Notes: generated by a model not told the origin, from the letters alone. 64,000 bases of DNA from Monoplex corrugatus (GCA_030674185.1 CM060312.1:68240737-68304736); one strand, 5' to 3'; counted from the stretch's first letter, positions 13,486-25,664 are shown. Translations and numbers: made by a program.

Positions 13486-14130
13486 GCCTATGTGTTAAAA
13501 GTAGTGTCGTCAGCAAGGGTATGACATTCAATAGAGTTTGACGTTATGTGTAACGGTAGGTCATTGATATAGATACAAAATGAAATTAGAACTAGAATTA
13601 AACCTTGTGGCACGCCAAACGATACCCATCCTTCAGAAGAAAGAATACCATGAGCATGTACACTTTATACCTTTGCCTACAGGTATGACTGGAAGAAAGG
13701 AAGGATGTTGGGGTTTATGCAGGTAGACAATAAGTTTTAAAGGAAGGATGTTATGATCACCGAAGTCAAATGCTTCCTTAAATTCGATGACAACTTCTGA
13801 TGGTTTGTTTTATGTACAGCTGGTAATCACAAATTTATCAAATTAGCAACAGCAGTGTTGAGTGAACGATTCTGGAAAAATTCCGATTGAAGTTGTAGAA
13901 ATAGTGAATGATCTTCCATGAATTTTATCATGCACTTGAAAGCCTGTCTTTCAAGTGGTTTAGAGTCAACAGATACTAGTGAAAGTGGCCTGTAACTGTG
14001 TAGGGTGTTGTCTTCTCCTGTCTTCGGCAGAGGGATATCGTCACTTTCTTGAATTATGTCAGAAAGATCTTCTGGTTAATACATAAGTTGAATATGTACG
14101 TTAGGGTTTTAACGATGTGAAGAATAGATA
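13486..14130 (-). pseudogene. antisense LINE reverse transcriptase relic
   Basis: Read on the minus strand from 14120 downward, the translation gives an upstream TYIFNLCINQ-type segment and DIPLPKTGEDNTLHSYRPLS (about 14041-13980). It continues with SLVSVDSKPLERQAFKCMIK, then MEDHSLFLQLQSEFFQNRSL and NTAVANLINL (to about 13830). A degenerate motif-A region KLIVYLHKPQ follows, then motif B FGVPQGLILVLISFCIYIND (about 13615-13560) and motif C LADDTTF (about 13520-13498). Stops and frameshifts between blocks show decay. This is the RT core of a Jockey/CR1-type LINE opposite in direction to the neighbouring L2-like copy. Confidence 0.7.
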
Positions 14131-14835
14131 ATTTCCTAGTTCTGCCACATATTTAATCTAGGTTATATTGAAATGTATCGCTTATATTCGAGATTAGTTT
14201 CCGAGCTCAGGAACGACGATAAAAGAAATGATGAATGAATCGTTTTTCTTTCTTTTGACAGAAATGGATGTGTTTGTTTAGTGCATTTATAATGTAGTTT
14301 ATCTGTTTCAGCTGATGTTATGTTTCAGCTACTGATAAGAAATTTTTAGTAAAGGTGTTGACGTTGGCGGAAACTGTTTAAGTAAACACGTATTGCAGAA
14401 TGAAAATAGACATAATTATAGAGAACATTTTAGTTCTCAAGCCGACATAGAAAATCATTTCGTTGAATTTTTTGATAATTTTTGTTTTAAACCATGTAAG
14501 GACCGGGGACATTCAATGACCTTTGATATCGGTCGCTGTGACGATAGATAGCTCAGAGATAATTAAATTTGAGATCAGTGGTAGACTGTCACAACACTGA
14601 AATCAGAATTGAAATATTATCGGAGGTCTTTGAGAAAGTTTTGTTCTCATACCTTCCTTAAAAATTTGTTTCGTATTGTTTGGTTTTCTTTTGTTGTGTT
14701 TTTAATCCGTGTGACTAGAGCCTCTGTGCAGTAACTTTCAACTTCCGTGACTTAGTCTTCACTTTTGACAAAAATTTGGTAACGATCCATCCATGATCAG
14801 CCAAGAAAATCATGTGCGCATATGTTTGTAAGAGG

Positions 14836-14837
<2 letters not shown>
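14131..14837. other. no recognised feature
   Basis: It could include the 5' part of the antisense LINE relic, but I cannot read a domain in it. Confidence 0.4.
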
Positions 14838-14917
<80 letters not shown>

Positions 14918-14973
14918 ACACACACACACACACAACACACACACACACACAAAACACACACACCACACACGCA

Positions 14974-15038
<65 letters not shown>
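14838..15038. repeat. (AC)n microsatellite with (ACGC)n block
   Basis: About 200 bp of AC units with CC and AA interruptions and a GCAC block at about 14969-14993. Confidence 0.95.
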
Positions 15039-15040
<2 letters not shown>

Positions 15041-15189
15041 CTTTCCGGTCAATATTAGACAATCTCTTCCCATCACCCTATCAGTTTTTCTTAAAGGGAA
15101 AGTGACTTTGGAATTTTTTCGTTTCCATCTCTCTCACTATTCAGGTTGTCAGTCTGATGCGTAGGATGAAATCCGCTGACGAAAAGGAA

Positions 15190-15279
15190 TGAAAATTTGA
15201 ATTAATGTGGGATTGAAATGAATATATGAATTAATGAAAATTTGAATTAATGTGGGATTGAAATGAATATATGAATTAA
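15190..15279. repeat. 45-bp tandem duplication
   Basis: Two identical 45-bp AT-rich units at 15190-15234 and 15235-15279, immediately before the minisatellite. Confidence 0.9.
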
Positions 15280-15301
15280 TTGATTAAAGAAAAACACAAC
15301 T

Positions 15302-16087
15302 CTGATACATTGTTTTGAAAGTGGCTATTTTGTGTGTCTGATACATTGTCTTAAAAGTGGCTATTTTGTGTCTGTCTAATACATTGTCTTAAAAGTGGCT
15401 ATTTTGTGTGTCTGATACATTGTCTTAAAAGTGGCTATTTGTGTCTGTCTGATACATTGTCTTAAAAGTGGCTATTTTGTGTCTGTCTGATACATTGTCT
15501 TAAAAGTGGCTATTTGTGTCTGTCTGATAATTGTCTTAAAAGTGGCTATTTTGTGTTGTCTGATACATTGTCTTAAAAGTGGCTATTTTGTGTCTGTCTG
15601 ATAATTGTCTTAAAAGTGGCTATTTTGTGTGTGTCATACAGCAAATGGCTATTTTGTGTCTGTCTGATACATTGTCTTAAAAGTGGCGATTTTGTGTGTG
15701 TCAAGTGAAAGTGGCTATTTTGTGTCTGTCTGATACATTGTCTTAAAAGTGGCTATTTTGTGTGTCTGATACATTGTCTTGAAAGTGGCTATTTTGTGTC
15801 TGTCTGATACATTGTCTTAAAAGTGGCATTTTGTGTCTGTCTGATACATTGTCTTAAAAGTGGCTATTTTGTGTCTGTCTGATATATTGTCTTAAAAGTG
15901 GCTATTTTGTGTCTGTCTGATACATTGTCTTAAAAGTGGCTATTTGTGTCTGTCTGATACATCGTCTTAAAAGTGGCTATTTTGTGTGTGTCTGATACAT
16001 TGTCTTAAAAGTGGCTATTTTGTTGTCTGATACATTGTATTAAAAGTGGCTATTTTGTGTGTCTGATACATTGTCTTAAAGTGGTTT
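15302..16087. repeat. 36-40 bp minisatellite, about 22 units
   Basis: Consensus unit CTGATACATTGTCTTAAAAG followed by TGGCTATTTTGTGTCTGT. Units vary between TGTGTG and TGTCTGT linkers and small deletions (GATAATTG instead of GATACATTG near 15528 and 15600). Two aberrant units near 15637 and 15700 have lost the TACATTGTC block. It is transcriptionally silent by inspection, with no sustained open frame. Confidence 0.95.
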
Positions 16088-16126
16088 TGTTTCTGATCAT
16101 GATGTGGTGTGTTGTTGTTGAGTGGT

Positions 16127-16160
16127 TTGTGTGTGTGTGTGTGTATGTGTGTGTGTGTGT

Positions 16161-16216
<56 letters not shown>

Positions 16217-16280
16217 GACAGAGAGAGATGGAGAAAGAGAGAGGGAGGGAGGGAAGAGAGAGAGGGAGAGAGAGAGAGCG
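16127..16280. repeat. (GT)n followed by (GA)n
   Basis: GT array with two TATG interruptions to about 16214, then a GA-rich tract to 16280. Confidence 0.95.
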
Positions 16281-16489
16281 CATATGTGTGCCTCAAGGTT
16301 TTGTAATAGTCTTGACATCGGGCTTTGTTTTATGACGAACTCGTGTGTGCTGTCTGTCGGTATCAATGAATATGCACATAATGTCTCCGTGTTTTAGCTG
16401 TCTCTCAGAGCCATCTCTTTCGTCTTTGTTGCTCTTTGACAGAAGCCTGCACAATGAGCCGCATGTCATTTGCTCCATCGCGTCACGCC

Positions 16490-16712
16490 CACACGCGCGC
16501 ACATTTATACACGCGCACACGCCTTGTACGCACGCGCATACACACACACACGCATACACACACACACACACACACAAACGCACACACACACACTCATACG
16601 CACGCACGCACCGCGCGCGCGCAGACACACACAGACATAGACACACACACGCAAACAGACACAGACGCGCGTGCGCACACACACACACACACGCGCGCGC
16701 GCGTGCGTGCGG
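16490..16712. repeat. AC/GC alternating tract
   Basis: Imperfect AC array rich in CGCGCG blocks (16493-16499, 16612-16621, 16692-16702), with strong purine-pyrimidine alternation. Confidence 0.9.
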
Positions 16713-18009
16713 AGGTCATACCCGGAGGCAAAAGATTTTGTCGTAATCTTCTCAGTAACCTTTATGCAGATAGGAAACCGTCTTTGCGGAAACTAAACCC
16801 GGCCCGGGGGTGGGGGTGGGGTTACAGACAGGCGAAAGATGTTGAGGGGAAGGTCATGAGTGGACACAGTCGTTAAAAACCAAGAACAAACAATATGTAG
16901 ATAGGTATTCAGACAGACTGGTAGGTACAAAGACCTTGCAATGTCCTTCACGATAGCCGTAGCGAGGAATCAGGGGGAAAAACTCGGGTAACACTGTTAG
17001 CAGAGGCGATGCTACAACCAAATACCTGACTACCCATATAGACACCCTACAAGAGACGATCTGCGGTCGTACAGAGCGGTTGACGGCAGTATTCGTTTTA
17101 CACAATATTGCAAATGCGAAGAAGTTTATTCAGAATATTGGTTTGAAATCCGAAACCTCTCGAAGAAAGCTTGTTCACCAAGCAAATTGTCAAGAACATG
17201 GAAACATGGGTCAATGTCCATGATAGTTTGATCTCTCGACTGAATTCCCAGACTGTAATACGAAACCTGGCCTGCTCGCAGCCCATGCTAAATATGCTCG
17301 ACATTCTGGGTTTGGTGCCCATCTGCCTGTTATTCTGGGTCTGTTCACAGTCAGTCTGAGAGTGCTGTTAATGTTCATTCTGGACATGGTGAACAGTACT
17401 GTTCTATTTTGCCGAGTTTAAATTCCTACCATTCTCAGAGTATATGAGGACTAGCTATAAGAATGTTGCTCAAAGAAGCCTTAGAGCATTTTGGTTGCAC
17501 TGTGAAATATCGATGCTATTGTCGGATTCTGCACTAGGAACCAATGTAACAGTAAAATTCGTATCTGACTTTGAAGGTGATTCCACCATCTTTCTTCAGT
17601 CTCTTTAAATATCGTACCCGTACCAACATCAAGAATGTACTTGATTGCAGACAGATTTGGGTTGAGTACTGTTGAATGTGAGGAATAATTTTTTTTAAAC
17701 AAATTTCAAGTTCCGAATTCCATAAACGGATAGCCTGTAATGTTGGTGAAACGTCGACAACGACCAGAACCTAGCCAACAACGCAACCCTTACTAGAGCC
17801 ATTCATGGAAGACTTCATGGCGACTTTGACCATGAATATGAATAGACACATCTTTATGGCTTAACTAATAGTGACAGCTCAGAAAGGCAGCAAACTTGGG
17901 ATCCCTTTAGGGGCACGTGATACGTTGCTAAGAAAGCAGAAAGACTGTATCTGGAGCATCTTGTTTTACCGCGTTTGAAGTTGAACTAACCACCCCGTGA
18001 TATTTTGGT
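16713..18009. other. no recognised feature
   Basis: Moderately GC-balanced unique-looking DNA without readable domains. Confidence 0.45.
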
Positions 18010-18265
18010 AAAACAATGTTGGGAGCTTCCAACTCAGTGGCGTTTCAACTATAATTATAGTGGGGAGTTGAGCTGGCGATTGGGCGAGCTGCCTAGTAGA
18101 GGGAGGAATGCCGAAGTAAGGCAAAGAAGGGCTTTTTCCTTCTCTCTTGGTCTTGTGGCTGGGCTGGACCTGGCTTGGTGCGTTATGTCACCTGTACCCT
18201 GGTTTGTCATTCGGTTTGTAAACAGGGTAAATAATGACTGGGTGCGAGTGGGTCATGCAGCTGCC
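18010..18265 (+). repeat. dispersed repeat family D, copy 1
   Basis: Shares ordered blocks with 37915-38275 in opposite orientation. These are GTTGGGAGCTTCC at the start, then GGTCTTGTGGCTGGGCTGGA, a TTGGTGCG/TTGGTGCA block, and a CAGTTTGTAAACA-like block. The 136-codon open frame at 18005-18415 runs straight through these blocks and the match is at nucleotide level, so I treat it as a repeat and not a gene. Confidence 0.75.
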
Positions 18266-18533
18266 GTAATGGCGACCGCATGCTGTGTGGCGTTGGTGTC
18301 GGGAGGCGATCGTCTGCCGGTGTTACGGCATTGTTGCTCTGTGTCCAAGAAAGTTGTTAACAACATTTATGTCTGTGTCCCACCCCAGCACCCTCGGGTG
18401 TTTCTTAGTAAGTGAACGGCCTTCACCGTGAGGACACGAGTTGAAGCGCTTTTGAATAGACTCGTCTTCAGCTTTGTATGTGGAAAGAGGTCGTTTAGCG
18501 GTTCATTGACCGCCAGATTGAAGAAACTATGTA

Positions 18534-18714
18534 TTAACCCTTTGACTCCCGCACCCAATCCACTAGCATCCTGCATTGTCGACCATGCTAGTAAAGCAAA
18601 AACCTAACCTTTTGATTCCTTCTTCATCCTGCGGGAAGTTGGTGGATAGGGTGTGGGAGTCAAAGGGTTAAGTTTTTGTTGTTGATGGATAGGGTGCGGG
18701 AGTCAGAGGGTTAA
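18534..18714. mobile_element. MITE-like element with 30-bp terminal inverted repeats
   Basis: Left terminus TTAACCCTTTGACTCCCGCA (18534 on, 30 bp to 18563) matches the reverse complement of 18642-18671 at 28 of 30 positions, giving a 138-bp element bounded by TTAA. A second right-end-like copy (18684-18714, ending AGTCAGAGGGTTAA) follows directly. No transposase lies inside. TTAA ends would suit a piggyBac-type family, but the family is not identified. Confidence 0.75.
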
Positions 18715-18785
18715 TATAATAATAGTCTATGCTGTTCCATTCCCTGCCTGCTTTACACAGTAGTTTGTTTATGAACACGAGCGCA

Positions 18786-18803
18786 TGCGCGCACACACAC
18801 ACA

Positions 18804-18871
<68 letters not shown>

Positions 18872-18963
18872 GCACACACACACCGCACATACACACACAC
18901 TCCGGCACACACACGTACACACACGCACACACACACACGCACGCGCACACACACACATACACG
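18786..18963. repeat. (AC)n microsatellite
   Basis: AC array with GC and CGC interruptions. Confidence 0.95.
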
Positions 18964-19131
18964 TTATGAGGTTTGAAACGTTGCGGCGAGAGTGATTTCC
19001 CTTGACAGTATCTCCTTCCAGCCGCTTTTGAAATCGGCTAAAAAACGTCAACAAGACATGCCTTTCCACAGTCTGTTTTTCTTAAACCACCCTCCCCACC
19101 TCTTTGTCTGCCCATCGATTTCAAATGAGCA

Positions 19132-19496
19132 CACACGCACGAACACACACACACACACACTCTCTCTCTCTTCTCTGTGTCTCTGTCGCTCTCTCTGTCT
19201 CTGTCTCTGTCTTTCTCCCTCACTCTCTCTTTTCTCTCTCTCTCTCCTCTCTCTCCTCACTCACACACACACATACACACATACACACACACAAATGCAC
19301 ACGCACGCACGCACACACACACACGCACGCACACACACACGCACCCAAACGCACACGCACCCACACGCACACGCACCCACACGCACACGCACCCACACCC
19401 ACACACACACACACAAACACAAACACACACACACATATGCACAAACGCACACACATACGCGCTCATTCACACACGCACGTACACACGCACGCACAC
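19132..19496. repeat. (AC)n-(CT)n-(ACGC/ACCC)n compound tract
   Basis: AC to 19160, CT-rich to about 19258, then AC with a short-range higher-order CACGCACCCACACG pattern around 19340-19400. Confidence 0.95.
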
Positions 19497-20232
19497 TTTG
19501 CAAATGAGGTTAACTTGATTAGAGATTGATGAAGGTGTGCTCGCGTCTGTTCCCGCAAAAGAGAAGGAATAGAGTGAGATTATTTCATATTGATTGGAGG
19601 GAGGCTGTGTTTGGTGATTATTACAAATAAATGACATGCAAATAAATCAATGATTGCATGAAAAATAAGCGATTTAACTAATGTATACAACTGGTTTACG
19701 TGGACCATGAAAAATTACGGGCAGGTTATATACCGTTGTAAGATTCTTAACGTTAAAGCAGTCTGCGATGCAACGACTTTACGGACATGCACACACACAA
19801 CGACACCCACCCCCTCTCCCACCCCCACCCCCCACCCCCCACACACAGAGGTACGCTGTACCAACTGAAACTTTATGTCGCTTAGTTGTATCACAGGTCA
19901 CATTTACCTGGACATTGCAGTGACTTCTCTTGCCAGAAAAACCCGAACGACTGTCAAAATTTGTCAAAGAAAAATTTTACAATTCGTTCTTCGCTCTTAC
20001 TCTCTTGCCTTCCCTCCTTAGTCCTTCATCTCGCCACCCCCCTTCCCCCCCCCCTCTTTCATGGGCATATAGGCACGCACACTTCTGTCTACCACACGTA
20101 TGCACGCACACCTATTTGCAACTTTTGAAATCGAGATGGACGTGTTTTGATTGGTGAACTTACGGTGGTTAATTTTCAGTTTCTTTAGTTTTCATGTTTG
20201 TCTTTTCTGTTATTTCATACCATTGGAGAGAG
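19497..20232. other. no recognised feature
   Basis: Contains a C-rich patch at 19800-19845. Nothing else is recognised. Confidence 0.45.
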
Positions 20233-20236
20233 GAGG

Positions 20237-20309
<73 letters not shown>
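20233..20309. repeat. (GA)n microsatellite
   Basis: Pure GA array of about 76 bp. Confidence 0.98.
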
Positions 20310-20310
<1 letters not shown>

Positions 20311-20544
20311 AAAGAAAGATCTATCAACTGTTTGTAGGTTGATATTAATGAATTGGGACCACAGATTTGCCAGACCGGATGTAATGAGTGACACATAATC
20401 ATGATAATGTTCAACCCTTTGATCTGGGACACGTCTAACATGAAATATGTAAGAGTTAACGAATTTCAGCAGTTCTTATGTAAGTAATTGATATGTAAAT
20501 TAGACCATGGATATGGATTTGGCGCATCATCCGAAGAGAGCAGG

Positions 20545-20705
20545 ATAATATCACCTGGAGTTATTGGAGTTATTTCAAGAGGGATTCACCACACTCGGAC
20601 AACTCCATATGCGCTCCACCCAAATCTGCCAGCAATTGTCTGCAGATTTCCTGAGCCTACACAGTCCCCTACGCACTGGCAAGGTCTTGAAACGGGGAAA
20701 GGGGA
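20545..20705 (+). repeat. dispersed repeat family B, copy 1
   Basis: About 120 bp aligns with 53610-53760 at roughly three quarters identity, including CTCGGACAA, AAATCTGCCA and GCGCTGGCAAGGT-like blocks. In one frame both copies encode a similar string (QEGFxxLGQxHMxSTQICQQL), so it may be a scrap of a mobile-element ORF. Confidence 0.65.
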
Positions 20706-20837
20706 GAAGGAACATATCAAACACTTAAACTGACACCACCAGAACGATGGAAACATTTAAATGGGCAAGGAACAGGCTAGTTTTCAATGTTGCGGGCTGG
20801 GATTTATCTCAAGATACCAGATCTTGAGTCCATGGCA

Positions 20838-21039
20838 TTACCAACTAGCCCGTGACTGGACACCAGAAGGAAGACGAAGGACAGGAAGACACCGGAACCG
20901 TTGGCGACAAACACTAGAACGAGAACCCAAGGCCCTGAATCACACCTGGGCTACCATACAGAGGCTGGTCCAGAACAGACAGGACTGGAGGATCTTCGTT
21001 GCCGTCCTACATTCTCGTGGAATATCGGACAATAAATAA
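20838..21039 (+). pseudogene. LINE ORF2 C-terminal fragment
   Basis: An open frame reads WTPEGRRRTGRHRNRWRQTL, then EPKALNHTWATIQRLVQNRQ and DWRIFVAVLHSRGISDNK before a stop at 21039. This matches the conserved RTE/I-type LINE C-terminus, in which an arginine-rich GRR/GRP..WRxTLE motif precedes TW..Q..AQDR..WR..V.AL. The rest of the element is absent, so this is a severely 5'-truncated insertion. Upstream bases 20761-20830 show no RT motif. Confidence 0.75.
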
Positions 21040-23202
21040 GGAAGTAATGTTAATATCACACAAACTTGATAGAAGCCTCTTACTACGCAAAATGCATTAT
21101 TTTAAGTTGCGGAACTGCTTGTTTCATCATTTTGCTTTCTGTCGCACGTATGGATTTTTTTTTCATATTGAGTGTCAGGATTGTCTGAACTGTATTGTTC
21201 TAAACCTGTGTAGAAGATTAGAATGATAGAAAATGTATATAAAAGAAAAGAACATAAGTTTCTTTAGCTAACAGTAAAATTTGTCTTTCCGGGTATCTCT
21301 CTTGCAGAGGCTTTGTTTGGTTTTGTTTGTTTTGTTTTTTGTTTTTGTTTTGTTTTTCTTTCTTATACTCGGTTCTTTTTATTAGGTTTATTGGGAAAAG
21401 GAGGATAGCTCGGTTCGACTATTTGAAAAGAAATATGCTGCCCATCAGTCAGTCTAAAACTTGACTCTTTTGTCTTATTAGGATACAAAACTGCAATATT
21501 TCTTTTTCGATCTTCCTCGATCCTTTGAAAGTGATTTTCATTACTATGTCCCGGTGTTGTATGATTTATGGTAATAAGATTCTAAACTGTTACATATCCG
21601 GATTTAGTTTTAAGGTCGGGTTTTTTTTTAGTCTTTTGTTTTGTTTGCTTGCTTGCTTGCTTGCTTGTTTGCTTGTTTGTGTCTTTTTTCTTTTGGTCAA
21701 TACTGGCACTTGGCAGATGATTGACACATCAAATGGAATTATGCAGATGCAGGGACTCCTACGAAAGGGTAATTGAACCTCGAATTATACGAAAGCAGGA
21801 AGAAAATAAGAACTAGTTTGTTTGACTTTTATTTTCCATCGAAACGTTTTTACATCATCACCACCCTCTGGTCTGTTCCAGAAAGGGGAAAAGGTAAAGA
21901 TCAGAGAATGAGGGTTTGGAATAATGTTTGAGGTGAATCCATCGTTCTAGTGCGGGATACTTACGATGTGATGACCTTCTGGTTTGCTATCGATTAAGGT
22001 TGAAAAGGGCTTCGTGCAACCTAGACTTGTCAGACCCATGTTGTGGTCAGGGAGGTTTTATAGGACCAGAACCCTGTGGGTATGGATTTGGCAGGAAAGA
22101 AAGGCCCTTAAGATCACCTTATGTGAACTTGGAGTTGCCTTTTATTTTCATTGATGTCGTTGGAAAGACACAAATGGTATTTTCTTCCCACTGATGCCAT
22201 TGATGACAGTCTTTCTCTGTCGTTCAGGCCTGATTGCTGAAAATGTTAATGCCAGGATTATGGGGTTATACTACGGGCTGTAAAGTTGAGAACAGAGAAC
22301 CGCATAGCCTAGATCAAAGACCGGCGAAAGCGATGTTTTGAAAGGTGGGAAGGAGAGATTGTCTTTTACGACTGATTTTGAAGCGCCACTCCGCTAGTTT
22401 ATGATGTATTTGCATATGTGTTGGTTTCACATCGTATCTTTTAATCCGTTTTTTTTTTTGGTGTGTGTGTCTTTTATTGAAAACTTTACCTCCAACTTAA
22501 TAGTATGGTTGCATTACCCATTTCGGAGATGCTGTCTCGACTGCCGTGCAGTGAAGTCATCCAGGATTTATTTGCGTACGTGTCTTTTATGTTCAAATCT
22601 CAGAAATGATAGCCATTATTATTATTATTGTTATTATTTTTATTATTATTATCATCATTTTTTTTTTTATTATGATGATGATTATCATCATCATTATCAT
22701 TATTTTGCTTTAGTTCCTGAGTCATTTTTAGCATCAGAGACAGCTAAATTGACAATCAGACCAGCGATGACGTAACTGGTAAAATATTCCCTTCATTCCC
22801 CACACAGCTTTGAAATCAGGTATAATTCACACGTAAAACATCAGCCCAAAAGATGGGGAACTCGGCATTAAGTCTCTCAGGGCTGTCCAGATCTTGATGC
22901 CACTTTTCTAACGGTTCTTGGAAACGTGAAATCCCTGGGTGTTTCTTGCTAGCATTGCTTAGCAGACTTCACATGATTCACTCTTGCTCAATCAAGTGCA
23001 GCCTGTTATAAAATAAGATGTCTCCGTGATATGCTGCTTGAGATAAACTCCCAAGATACCAATCCCATAGACTAAATTTTTTTTAAATATAAAAAAGGTA
23101 TAGGAAAGTGGGAGAAGGAGGGGAGGGAAGAAATTTCTGACGAGATTTTTTTTTTCTTTTGAAACCTAGAATCGAATCTCTGTGTTATGAACTCGTAACT
23201 TC
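21040..23202. other. no recognised feature
   Basis: AT-rich DNA with simple TTTG, GCTT and ATT/ATC microsatellite patches (21310-21360, 21643-21680, 22615-22705). No domain, SINE head or family B-H member is seen. Confidence 0.5.
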
Positions 23203-23213
23203 ACACGCGTGCG

Positions 23214-23291
<78 letters not shown>

Positions 23292-23345
23292 CGCACACAG
23301 CACACACACACACACACACACATGCACACTCGCGGGCGCGCGCGG
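23203..23345. repeat. (AC)n microsatellite with GC flanks
   Basis: AC array flanked by GCGCGC-rich ends. Confidence 0.95.
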
Positions 23346-23560
23346 GCGTGTACGTGATCACAGTAAAGTTACGTATTTTTAGTTCTCTGTTTAAAACTCT
23401 TTAAACCAGTAGGGAATGTTTTACTATTAGTGTTATTTATTATTCTTCATTTTGTTTTATTTTAGCATCAGAAGTAGATTTAGCAACGACACAGATGGAA
23501 AATTGACCAAACACTATTGGATTGTCTCATTGACATAATCGTTGGAAAATAAAATCATCC

Positions 23561-23611
23561 CTGTCTGTATCTGTCTGTCTGTCTGTCTATTTCTCTGTCT
23601 CTGTCTCTGTC

Positions 23612-23654
<43 letters not shown>

Positions 23655-23690
23655 CTCTCTCACACACACACACTCTCTCTGTATCTCTCC
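23561..23690. repeat. (CTGT)n and (CT)n microsatellite
   Basis: CTGT units at about 23561-23648, then CT and AC steps. Confidence 0.95.
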
Positions 23691-24116
23691 CCCCCTCTGT
23701 GGGAAGCAATGCAAAATACACTTGCTTCTATTCCTTTAAAGATTATTAATTTTAACCTGAAAAACATCTTGTGGGCGTTACAAATCTAATAGAAAGTAAT
23801 ACTCAGTGGTGGTTTTCAATTGAAAATATTCAAAATAAGTCCTGTCCTTAGTGTAAAAATGTCTAGAAAGATGAGGTACATTTGCTTTTTCTATATGTTA
23901 GTATGTTAGTATTCGTTCCAAATATGGCACGATATTGCAGTATTCTCACAAGTAAATATGAACGCAGTCTTTTCCTTCCTTAGAGCGCATGATGACATTA
24001 GCGTCCTTCTCCTGGCAGAATTTGTCTTTGGGCTCTTTGAAAGACAGGAAATTCATGTCTGATCGAGAAAATTCATGTTTGCTCGACAATAATTTGGAAT
24101 GCTTGTTATAATCGTC
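23691..24116. other. no recognised feature
   Basis: Nothing recognised. Confidence 0.45.
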
Positions 24117-24205
24117 ATCATCAAAATTACCATCATGTGCCCTGCCGCAGGGCCCTGGCGATCATGACCCTCCATACGAAGCTATCCCTCGTGGCTATAT
24201 GATTG
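24117..24205 (+). repeat. dispersed repeat family C, copy 1 (partial)
   Basis: Contains CATCATGTGCCCTGCCGCAG, then GGCGATCATGACCCTCCATA and TATCCCTCGTGGC, matching copies at 33775-33958, 50868-50998 and 58256-58420. Confidence 0.7.
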
Positions 24206-24261
24206 ACTGAAATTTATGCAAATATAAGAGCATATTTCATGTTGTTGCATGTGAATGGTGT

Positions 24262-24304
24262 GCATGTGTGTGTGTGTGTGTGTGTGTGTGGTATGCGTGC
24301 GTGC

Positions 24305-24393
<89 letters not shown>
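24262..24393. repeat. (GT)n microsatellite
   Basis: GT array with a GCGTGCGTGCGAG interruption near 24294. Confidence 0.95.
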
Positions 24394-24396
<3 letters not shown>

Positions 24397-24744
24397 GAGA
24401 TTGTGTACGTGTGCATTCGTGAGTCGTGCGCGCGACCATACGCCCTTTGATAGACGTAGATAAACTGCGTGCTTGTTACTTGCGTTAGAATAGATAATGG
24501 ATTTGATCAGCTAGGTAAACAACGTGATTATTATTTGGCATACATTATGGTGCGACTAATATGCCACGATGAACTGTCTGTAACTGAATTTTGTTATTTT
24601 CAGTGGGGGTACTATGAAATTACCTTTTTTCTGTTTCAAGGTGTTTGTGGACTATAACGTTGTAGGTATGGCTTCCTCCACTTCTTTTCCAAGTATGTGG
24701 GCGAATTGAAAGGAACCAGAAAAAATAAAGGGAAAAAAAAACAC

Positions 24745-24930
24745 GGAAAAAGAATCAGAACGTGTATTTCACACAATAAGACGAGACAGATGCAAATTTT
24801 CTGCCAACTGGCCTTTGTCAGGCGTAAACATAAGACAACAAAGAACAAACGTCAAACAATAAATACAGAAATTAGGGAAACTGAATGGGCTGAAGAAGTT
24901 GTATTTTCATCAAAGGGCCAGATGTCATAA
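24745..24930. repeat. dispersed repeat family E, copy 1
   Basis: Shares AAAGAATCAGAACG, GCAAATTTTCTGCCAACTGG and CCTTTGTCA..CGTAA with 50605-50800 and, reversed, 57556-57818. On the minus strand the CTGACAAAGGCCAGTTGGC block resembles the stem-loop near Penelope-like element 3' ends, so the family may be 3' fragments of such elements. Confidence 0.65.
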
Positions 24931-25664
24931 TCTGATTTCGATATCTCGTTATCAGAAACGCCAAAGGAAATGGTTAAAAATATTTCAATTTTGTTTTTTA
25001 GTTCGGACCTGTAAGAGGCTGATTTAAGAGAAGAAATGTCTCGAGTTGAGGAAATTTTACACAAGCTTTGACATTTTCTAAACAGACAAACAAACAAACC
25101 TTTGAAATGGGTGTGAAGGAGACATGCTGTTATGACTTGTAGTTCCTGTCCATTTATTTGTCGGGTTAGCGAAGTTTGAAGGCATATTGGAATGACAGCT
25201 TTGATAATTTCTCTTTACACAATCTCAGGATTAAATTTTTAAAAAAAACCACGTTTATCGCAGACTTACTCCGGAAAGTTCACAGTCAAAGCAAATGGGA
25301 ATGCTGAGGGTAACAAAAACAAAAACGAAAAAAATCTGCTTACCTGCACAACACAACCTCTCAAACTAAGTTTGTGTTATACTTACCCATCGACATTCCA
25401 ACTGTTACGTATAAATATTTCGTTCTCTTTCTCTCATTCATTAAATACACATTGACCGTGTTAGATTCTCAAGGACACGCCAGCTGTTAAGTGTGAACAT
25501 TCCTTTCTACTTCTCTCACTCATACACATTATGAATCAGAGATCTAAGATTTAATGTTGTCACGGATATGCTACAACAGTTCAACTTCCACACTCATCAC
25601 TGTCTCCATTATGTATATCCGACGTCTCGGTAAAATATTTTATTCTAAGTCTTGCATACTTAGA
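24931..25664. other. no recognised feature
   Basis: Nothing recognised. It lies just upstream of family F copy 1. Confidence 0.45.

Noticed and set aside
15302..16087. CRISPR-like array
   Set aside because: Units are contiguous with no unique spacers, and the context is eukaryotic. It is a minisatellite.
18005..18415. 136-codon open frame as a host gene
   Set aside because: It runs through dispersed repeat family D, whose second copy at 37915-38275 is on the other strand and does not preserve a matching protein.
22401..22775. 124-codon open frame rich in Tyr, Phe and His
   Set aside because: The composition comes from ATT/ATC microsatellite sequence.
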